Shown here one piece after another: positions 9,137 through 12,539 of a DNA stretch of 12,539 bases (the stretch's first letter is position 1; each line of letters starts with the position of its first letter). The stretch spans positions 1-12,539 of the forward strand of contig JAZSQJ010000010.1 of the NCBI GenBank assembly GCA_045537905.1, written 5' to 3'. The notes under the pieces are model-generated. The model was given only the letters and a program-made list of their open reading frames with translations, had not been told where the DNA came from and searched no databases. The stretch is from SIG636 sp045537905. Lineage in GTDB: Bacteria; Bacillota; Clostridia; Oscillospirales; CAG-382. The position numbers were made by a program, and so were the translations under genes.

Positions 9137-9313
9137 ATGACCGACAAGGAGCTTATGTACGTGGACGACGCACTTTCCCACGTAAAGTTTTTGCAAAACC
9201 AGTGCACTGACTGTGCATCAAAGCTGATGGACACGGAATTGAAAAGCTTTGTAAACAAGCTAAACGAAAAAAACCAGCAGATATTCGGTAGCTTTTACGG
9301 ACTTTTAGGCTAA
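9137..9313 (+). CDS. Small spore-coat-associated protein (companion of a CotF-type gene)
   Basis: A 58-residue, mostly helical, charged protein starting MTDKELMYVDDALSH and ending GSFYGLLG. I chose the ATG at 9137 because AAAGGTGG (9121-9128) stands 8 bases before it. An in-frame GTG at 9125 overlaps that ribosome binding site and is unlikely.

Small proteins of this pattern are common in Clostridia directly before a CotF-family coat gene, and that is the arrangement here: only 12 bases separate the stop from the next ATG, and they hold its ribosome binding site. The role in the spore coat is inferred from this context. No sigma-A promoter is evident upstream, which fits expression by a sporulation sigma factor. 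Confidence 0.8.
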   Translation: MTDKELMYVDDALSHVKFLQNQCTDCASKLMDTELKSFVNKLNEKNQQIFGSFYGLLG

Positions 9314-9325
9314 GGAGGGAAAACG

Positions 9326-9571
9326 ATGGACGACAAGACGATAATGGAAAATATGCTGTATGCAGTAAAGAGCACCTGCGATTTGTATCTGCACGGTGCT
9401 ATAGAGTCCTCTACGGGCAACGTACACGGCGCATTCAGCAACGCCCTTAGCGAGGCTTTACAGATGCAAAACGAGATATACGCAAAGATGAGCCAAAAGG
9501 GTTGGTACCAGAACAAGCAGGCATCCGGTCAGCAGATACAGCAAACTGCATCTAAGTTTGCGGGTCAGTAA
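9326..9571 (+). CDS. Spore coat protein, CotF family
   Basis: An 81-residue protein resembling the Coat_F family. It has an N-terminal helix with KTIMENML, then CDLYLHGAIESSTGNVHGAF (residues 19-38), a helix with ALQMQNEIYAKMSQKGWY, and a Gln-rich tail. These helical proteins are components of the endospore coat in Bacillus and Clostridia. Short single-domain versions of about 80 residues are usual in Clostridia. AGGAGG lies 7 bases before the ATG and overlaps the stop region of the preceding gene, so the two are co-transcribed. A strong hairpin terminator begins 2 bases after the stop. The gene is good evidence that the organism forms endospores. Confidence 0.88.
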   Translation: MDDKTIMENMLYAVKSTCDLYLHGAIESSTGNVHGAFSNALSEALQMQNEIYAKMSQKGWYQNKQASGQQIQQTASKFAGQ

Positions 9572-9572
9572 C

Positions 9573-9618
9573 AAATGGGGTTGTCTCAAATGAAAATTTG
9601 AGACAACCCCATTTTGGG
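9573..9618. terminator. Bidirectional terminator between converging genes
   Basis: A perfect 19-bp stem (9573-9591 with 9596-9614, core TGGGGTTGTCTCAAAT) is closed by a GAAA tetraloop. On the plus strand it merges into TTTTGGGTTTTATT. On the minus strand it is followed by a shorter T-containing stretch. It lies 2 bases after the CotF-type stop and 7 bases beyond the stop of the converging minus-strand gene, so it probably serves both. Confidence 0.9.
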
Positions 9619-9620
9619 TT

Positions 9621-10430
9621 TTATTCTGATTGCTCTGTCTCGGTGCTCGGCTCGGTGTTTATCAGCAAGTCCTTAGGCGGAGTTCCGGGTACCTCCTCAA
9701 GCTCTAAGGTCTCCTTACGCTGCCTTTCCTTCCGTAGGGCAAGGTACAGGAACAAAGCCACCAGGGGAAGAATGCCAAAGGACAGCTTCAAAAGCCGGCG
9801 TCTTTCTGCGGAGGCAATAGCCTCGTAGTCCTCGTCTGCAAAGCAAACGTATTCCATCTCAAAGCTTGCCCATTCGGTGTTTTCAAAGCCTGCCTCGTTT
9901 TGGTGCTCTGCCTTGCTTCCCGTACAAGCCTTCCTTGCATCAGCGCCCAGCTTTTTGGCCTTGACGTAAACCGAGGTGTGGAAGGTACTTCCCCTATCGC
10001 CCGTGGCGTTTTCCGCTCTATCGTGGGCGGCAACGGTATCAAACAGCTCCCCATCATCATGGCATACGGAAAGGACAAACAAAAACATTTTGCCGTTACT
10101 TTGCTCCTTTACAGCCAGCGTGTGGTAAGCGTAAACGTATTCCTTGTCTATAAAAAGTCCCTTTCCGTTCTGTCTGGGTACGCCCTTGTCCTCGGAAAGA
10201 CCTGCATACATAAACACGCCCGAGCAGGATAAGTCCTCTATTACGTATACCTGCTCTTCCTTTATATCCTCTGCGGACTTAAGAGTGTCGAAATCCAAGG
10301 GCTTTGCAGGGGACTGCAGAGCAAAAACCGCAATGGTTGTGCTGATAACGGCAAGCAAAACGGCAACGGCACCCATAATAAGGCGTTTATAAGTCAATCT
10401 GCTCTCAAAGCCGGTAATTTCTACGTTCAT
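9621..10430 (-). CDS. Unrecognised bitopic membrane protein with two transmembrane segments
   Basis: A 269-residue protein that I do not recognise. Residues 1-16 are a short basic cytoplasmic N-terminus and 17-38 a clear membrane span. Residues 39-210 form a soluble domain that by topology should lie outside the membrane, with four cysteines (69, 123, 169, 196) that could make two disulfides. Residues 211-215 are basic and 216-232 a second membrane span. Residues 233-269 are a charged cytoplasmic tail that starts basic and ends acidic (STETEQSE).

GGAG stands 6 bases before the ATG, and a sigma-A promoter lies just upstream, so it is a single-gene unit. No catalytic motif is visible. The repeated-looking strand segments of the outer domain could be a sensor or binding fold, but that is a guess. 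Confidence 0.85.
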   Translation of the reverse strand: MNVEITGFESRLTYKRLIMGAVAVLLAVISTTIAVFALQSPAKPLDFDTLKSAEDIKEEQVYVIEDLSCSGVFMYAGLSEDKGVPRQNGKGLFIDKEYVYAYHTLAVKEQSNGKMFLFVLSVCHDDGELFDTVAAHDRAENATGDRGSTFHTSVYVKAKKLGADARKACTGSKAEHQNEAGFENTEWASFEMEYVCFADEDYEAIASAERRRLLKLSFGILPLVALFLYLALRKERQRKETLELEEVPGTPPKDLLINTEPSTETEQSE

Positions 10431-10457
10431 AGCACGCTCCTGTATTTTGATATGCTT

Positions 10458-10486
10458 AATTTACCATATATGACAAAGCCTGTCAA
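10458..10486 (-). promoter_or_regulatory. Sigma-A promoter of the orphan membrane protein gene
   Basis: On the minus strand a perfect TTGACA (10481-10486) is followed after 17 bases by TAAATT (10458-10463), about 28 bases before the ATG. It begins directly beyond the T-tract of the rpsU terminator, so the two units are tightly packed but separate. Confidence 0.72.
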
Positions 10487-10493
10487 GGGGAGG

Positions 10494-10537
10494 AAAAATT
10501 AAAGAGACTGTTACAGAACAAAAACCGTAACAGTCTC
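10494..10537 (-). terminator. Intrinsic terminator of rpsU
   Basis: On the minus strand an 11-bp stem (10527-10537 with 10504-10514, GAGACTGTTAC on one arm) has a 12-base loop and is followed by TTTAATTTTT (10494-10503). It lies about 20 bases after the rpsU stop. Confidence 0.85.
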
Positions 10538-10556
10538 CTGCTTTTGTAAACAAATA

Positions 10557-10733
10557 TTACTTGAACTTGCGCTTTCTTGCAGCTTCAGACTTCTTCTTGC
10601 GTCTTACGCTGGGCTTCTCGTAATGCTCTCTCTTGCGAAGCTCTGCCTGAACGCCGCTTCTGAGATAGCTTCTCTTAAATCTACGGAGTGCGCTGTCAAT
10701 AGATTCGTTTTCCTTAACTTTAATCTCTGCCAT
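10557..10733 (-). CDS. rpsU: 30S ribosomal protein S21
   Basis: A 58-residue, strongly basic protein beginning MAEIKVKENESID, with ALRRFKRS and a Lys/Arg-rich tail ending KRKFK. This is the S21 family, which sits on the small ribosomal subunit near the 16S rRNA 3' end and takes part in initiation. The length is normal for Firmicutes.

The open frame runs 10 codons further upstream, but GGGAGGG lies 9 bases before the ATG at 10731-10733, so the shorter form is chosen. It is preceded by its own consensus promoter and followed by its own terminator, so it is a separate unit although it lies directly downstream of rplT. Confidence 0.95.
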   Translation of the reverse strand: MAEIKVKENESIDSALRRFKRSYLRSGVQAELRKREHYEKPSVRRKKKSEAARKRKFK

Positions 10734-10794
10734 AATATGTTTCCCTCCCTTCGACCGTTGCAAAGGGTTTTAATCCCTCAAAAATTACTTTAAC

Positions 10795-10823
10795 AGTATA
10801 ACAGACCAATCGACATTTGTCAA
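10795..10823 (-). promoter_or_regulatory. Sigma-A promoter of rpsU
   Basis: On the minus strand a perfect TTGACA (10818-10823) and TATACT (10795-10800) are separated by 17 bases. It starts only 11 bases after the rplT stop. The transcript would carry a leader of about 55 bases containing a weak AGGG/CCCT hairpin before the rpsU ribosome binding site. Confidence 0.85.
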
Positions 10824-10833
10824 CTGTTTTTTA

Positions 10834-11193
10834 CTATTTACCTAAAGCTTTTTTTGCAGTAGCAACAAGGGAAGCAAAAGCGTCCTTGTCGGAAACAGCA
10901 AGCTCAGCAAGCATTTTTCTGTTAAGCTCGATATTTGCCTTCTTAAGACCGTTGATAAACTGAGAATAGTTGATACCCTCGATCTTAGCCTGAGCAGAAA
11001 TTCTGGTTATCCAAAGTCTTCTAAAGTCTCTCTTCTTCTGCTTTCTGCCTGCAAATGCATAGTTACCGCTCTTCATTACGGCCTGTTTAGCCATCTTGAA
11101 GTGCTTACTCTTACTGCCCCAATAGCCTTTTGCCAGTTTAAGAATCTTATTTCTGCGCTTTCTGGTCATCATTGCGCCTTTTACTCTAGCCAT
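10834..11193 (-). CDS. rplT: 50S ribosomal protein L20
   Basis: This 119-residue basic protein has the typical L20 start MARVKG, the long basic helix RKRRNKILKLAKGYWGSKSK, and the globular C-terminal part with GINYSQFINGLKKANIELNRK. L20 binds 23S rRNA early in large-subunit assembly. In Firmicutes its C-terminal domain also binds the leader of this operon and represses it. GGGAGG lies 8 bases before the ATG. It is the last gene of the infC-rpmI-rplT unit, 31 bases after rpmI. No terminator is visible after its TAG stop; the next promoter begins almost at once. Confidence 0.97.
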   Translation of the reverse strand: MARVKGAMMTRKRRNKILKLAKGYWGSKSKHFKMAKQAVMKSGNYAFAGRKQKKRDFRRLWITRISAQAKIEGINYSQFINGLKKANIELNRKMLAELAVSDKDAFASLVATAKKALGK

Positions 11194-11224
11194 CTATGTT
11201 TACCTCCCAATCAATCCTATTTTT

Positions 11225-11422
11225 TTAGTCGTAAGGCATCATCTTCTTGAGATGTGCTGCATTGCCGGAAGCTACGTAGCCGGCTTTTCTGAGTATTCTC
11301 TTGCGCTTGGGAGTCTTCAAACCAAGCTTGTGACGACGGCCGCTGTGGTTCATCTTAACCTTACCGGTAGCCGTGAACGAAAAACGCTTTTTAGATGCGC
11401 TGTGTGTCTTAATCTTGCCCAT
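11225..11422 (-). CDS. rpmI: 50S ribosomal protein L35
   Basis: A 65-residue basic protein starting MGKIKTHSASKKRF, with HSGRRHKLGLKTPKRKRILRK and the C-terminal HLKKMMPYD, all characteristic of L35, a small large-subunit protein. An AAAGGA ribosome binding site lies about 9 bases before the ATG. It is the middle gene of the conserved infC-rpmI-rplT operon, with gaps of 44 and 31 bases to its neighbours. Confidence 0.96.
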   Translation of the reverse strand: MGKIKTHSASKKRFSFTATGKVKMNHSGRRHKLGLKTPKRKRILRKAGYVASGNAAHLKKMMPYD

Positions 11423-11466
11423 TTTGTTATGTTCCTTTCACTATTAAATTTACAGTTTTTACACTC

Positions 11467-11991
11467 TTACTTTTTTGCAACCTTTTTAGGCGGTGCAAGT
11501 ATAGTTATCATATTTCTGCCATCAAGCAAAGGCTGTTTTTCAACAACGCATTTGTCACCGCAACCCTCTATAAAGGTAGCAAGCAACTCAGCGCCTCTTT
11601 CAGGTCTTACAATCTCGCGGCCCATAAACTTTATCATAACCTTAACCTTGCGGCCTTCATCCAAAAAGGTCCTGGCGCGGTTAAGCTTAGTGTTAAAGTC
11701 ACCGCTGGCGATGTTACACCTTAGCTGGATTTCCTTTGTATCAACGACAGGCGTTTTCTTCCTGTTTTCCTTATCACGCTTTTCTTTGTCAAAGCGATAT
11801 TTGCCAAAGTCAAGAATTTTGCAAACAACAGGCTCTGCCTCGGGAGCAATCTCCACCAGGTCAAGCCCTGCGTCGGCCGCTATTCGTAAAGCTACGTCAA
11901 GCTTTACGATACCAAGCTGACTACCGTCCGCCCCTATAAGACGAACCTCACTTGCCTTAATCTGATCATTGATAAGCTGCTTCTTGCTGAT
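11467..11991 (-). CDS. infC: Translation initiation factor IF-3, probable AUC start
   Basis: IF-3 binds the 30S subunit, blocks premature subunit joining and rejects wrong initiator tRNA or start codons. With the start chosen here the protein is 174 residues, the usual size.

The N-domain holds KKQLINDQIKASEVRLIGADGSQLGI, and the flexible linker is KYRFDKEKRDKENRKK. The C-domain includes DFNTKLNRARTFLDEG, VKVMIKFMGREI and DGRNMITILAP.

The frame stays open up to an ATG at 12067-12069, but those 26 codons run through the leader hairpin and ribosome binding site and encode unlike sequence. GGAGG (11999-12003) is followed 8 bases later by ATC AGC AAG AAG, matching the ISKK/MSK start of family members. 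A rare AUU-type start is known for infC in E. coli and Bacillus and allows IF-3 to limit its own synthesis. GTT, one codon upstream, is a weaker alternative. Confidence 0.95.
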   Translation of the reverse strand: MSKKQLINDQIKASEVRLIGADGSQLGIVKLDVALRIAADAGLDLVEIAPEAEPVVCKILDFGKYRFDKEKRDKENRKKTPVVDTKEIQLRCNIASGDFNTKLNRARTFLDEGRKVKVMIKFMGREIVRPERGAELLATFIEGCGDKCVVEKQPLLDGRNMITILAPPKKVAKK

Positions 11992-12148
11992 AACGGACAC
12001 CTCCAAAATATAAAAAAGGCTGCGAACAGCCAACTGCCACAACCAACACACAAAAAGACACAAAGGCACAAATATACCTTTTTTGCCACTTCAGTATTGA
12101 CCTTACGCCCATAGCGTCGGGTGAGCAGAAAGCTCTTCTTTGTTAGAA
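11992..12148 (-). ncRNA. infC leader RNA, L20-leader-like attenuator
   Basis: The transcript from the promoter at 12156-12184 has about 157 bases before infC. It contains GAGC/GCTC and ACGC/GCGT hairpins in the part complementary to about 12098-12137, followed by a terminator next to the ribosome binding site. In Firmicutes the infC-rpmI-rplT operon is controlled by an L20-binding leader that terminates transcription early when L20 is in excess. The position, length and terminator placement fit that element. I have not matched it to the covariance model, so the class is inferred from operon and layout. Confidence 0.65.
12011..12031 (-). terminator. Attenuator terminator just before infC
   Basis: On the minus strand GGCTG-TTCG-CAGCC (12031 down to 12018) is followed by TTTTTTA. 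The stem is only 5 bp but has a UUCG loop. The T-tract ends 8 bases before the GGAGG of infC. An upstream AAAAAAGG (minus strand, 12084-12077) is exactly complementary to CCTTTTTT formed by the stem base and T-tract, so it could act as an antiterminator. Confidence 0.55.
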
Positions 12149-12180
12149 CAAGGGAAGTATATCACAAAATACTCCCCTTG
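12149..12180. repeat. 12-bp inverted repeat across the infC promoter
   Basis: CAAGGGAAGTAT (12149-12160) and ATACTCCCCTTG (12169-12180) are inverted copies matching at 11 of 12 positions, with an 8-base spacer. The repeat covers the end of the -35 box, the spacer, the -10 box and the expected start site. This is where an operator would lie, but part of the symmetry comes from the promoter boxes themselves. Confidence 0.6.
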
Positions 12181-12184
12181 TCAA
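12156..12184 (-). promoter_or_regulatory. Sigma-A promoter of infC-rpmI-rplT
   Basis: On the minus strand TTGACA (12179-12184) and TATACT (12156-12161) are perfect or near-perfect boxes separated by 17 bases. Transcription should start near 12149. A/T-rich sequence upstream, including a GCAAAT/ATTTGC hairpin (12193-12208), could serve as an UP-like element. A long inverted repeat lies across the spacer and -10 box. Confidence 0.88.
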
Positions 12185-12260
12185 TACCTTTTGCAAATTT
12201 TCATTTGCCATGTAAAAAGAATGAGGATTGTGCAAAACGGTAATCAGCGGGGCACAATGT

Positions 12261-12286
12261 AGGGACCGGCGTCCTCGACGGTCCTT
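12261..12286. repeat. REP-like GC-rich palindrome
   Basis: GGACCG (12263-12268) pairs with CGGTCC (12279-12284), with a short inner CG stem around TCCT. The element is markedly more GC-rich than the flanking A/T-rich sequence. Short GC-rich palindromes embedded in similar text are scattered through many Clostridia genomes, but copy number cannot be judged from one copy. Confidence 0.4.
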
Positions 12287-12346
12287 GACAAAACGGTTAA
12301 AACCAAACCGTTGCTATAAGCGCAAAGCAAAAAAATATAATGAACA

Positions 12347-12369
12347 TAAAAAAGGAGCAACCGCTCCTT
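12347..12369 (-). terminator. Intrinsic terminator, pointing left
   Basis: On the minus strand AAGGAGC and GCTCCTT form a 7-bp stem with a GGTT loop and run into TTTTTTA (12353-12347). It should end a minus-strand transcript coming from beyond the right edge. It isolates the infC promoter from that transcript. Confidence 0.75.
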
Positions 12370-12426
12370 CAGACCGCTGACAAAGGCACAGAGCACGAAA
12401 AAAATAAAATATACTCATTCTAAAGT

Positions 12427-12459
12427 AGAAAATTCAGGGAAGGCATCCCTGAATTTTCT
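12427..12459. terminator. Strong hairpin, possible terminator
   Basis: A perfect 13-bp stem (12427-12439 with 12447-12459, AGAAAATTCAGGG on one arm) has a 7-base loop. On the plus strand a T-rich stretch follows (ATTTTATTTGTTTTTT), starting a few bases after the stem. No plus-strand gene precedes it, so its role as a terminator is uncertain and it may be a structural repeat. Confidence 0.45.
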
Positions 12460-12481
12460 GCATTTTATTTGTTTTTTCGTT

Positions 12482-12536
12482 CAAGACGAACCTCGGCTCG
12501 CAGTACTAAGTACAGTTTTCGCCTCGGTTCGTCTTG
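12482..12536. repeat. Nested palindromic element at the right edge
   Basis: CAAGACGAACC (12482-12492) and GGTTCGTCTTG (12526-12536) form a perfect 11-bp outer stem. A short GGC/GCC stem lies inside, and at the centre is GTAC-TAA-GTAC (12503-12513). The whole 55-base unit could fold as a cruciform or branched hairpin. It resembles the small interspersed palindromes of Clostridia (MITE- or REP-like), but no transposase or target duplication can be seen. Confidence 0.5.
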
Positions 12537-12539
12537 TCT

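Larger units (their letters stand above)
12185..12539. other. Intergenic region without coding signal
   Basis: About 355 bases with no convincing open frame, tRNA or rRNA. It holds the upstream part of the infC promoter, an imperfect palindrome (12261-12286), an AACGGTT/AACCGTT hairpin (12292-12312), a minus-strand terminator (12347-12369), a long hairpin (12427-12459) and a nested palindrome at the right edge (12482-12536). Confidence 0.7.

Noticed and set aside
10734..10763. 68-residue version of S21
   Set aside because: The added codons overlap the GGGAGGG ribosome binding site, and the 58-residue form starts at the conserved MAEIKV.
11989..12069. Longer IF-3 starting at the ATG at 12069
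   Set aside because: The extra 26 codons cross the attenuator hairpin and the GGAGG site and have no similarity to IF-3 N-termini.
12292..12312. AACGGTT/AACCGTT hairpin
   Set aside because: Seven pairs with no T-tract on either side and no clear function; could be chance in A/T-rich sequence.

Overview
The window looks like chromosomal DNA from an endospore-forming member of the Clostridia, with an Oscillospirales-like gut Firmicute as my best guess. Four things point there: a CotF-family spore coat gene pair, the order infC-rpmI-rplT behind a long structured leader, sigma-A promoters with TTGACA boxes and 17-base spacers, and AGGAGG-type ribosome binding sites. I cannot place it to genus. 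I see no rRNA, tRNA, CRISPR array, transposase, phage gene or toxin-antitoxin pair.

Layout. Left edge (1-143): a strong terminator pointing right, followed by the 3' end of a very large minus-strand gene. 144-7178 (-): a 2344-residue membrane glucan synthase/phosphorylase of the cyclic beta-1,2-glucan synthase type (NdvB/ChvB/Cgs-like), with GT84, glycoamylase-like cyclisation (GH189-type) and GH94 modules in one chain. 7261-9002 (-): a translationally coupled pair, a metallo-beta-lactamase-fold hydrolase followed by an SGNH/GDSL hydrolase, behind a sigma-A promoter. 9137-9571 (+): two small genes for spore-coat-type proteins, diverging from that pair. A 19-bp hairpin terminator separates them from the converging minus-strand gene 9621-10430, an unrecognised protein with two membrane segments and its own promoter. 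10557-10733 (-): rpsU with its own promoter and terminator. 10834-11991 (-): rplT, rpmI and infC, read in the order infC-rpmI-rplT from a consensus promoter through a leader of about 157 bases that looks like the L20-type attenuator. 12185-12539: about 350 bases without genes, holding several palindromes and a minus-strand terminator.

How it fits together. The right half is housekeeping translation: IF-3, L35, L20 and S21. The middle is a small sporulation-linked pair plus an orphan membrane protein. The left half is a carbohydrate module whose centre is the giant glucan synthase. The SGNH hydrolase next to it could be a carbohydrate esterase acting on the same or a related polymer, but only adjacency supports that.

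The window is mostly ordinary. The points most worth a second look are the short form of the cyclic glucan synthase, the probable AUC start codon and attenuator of infC, an inverted repeat lying across the infC promoter, the orphan membrane protein, and the nested palindrome at the right edge.
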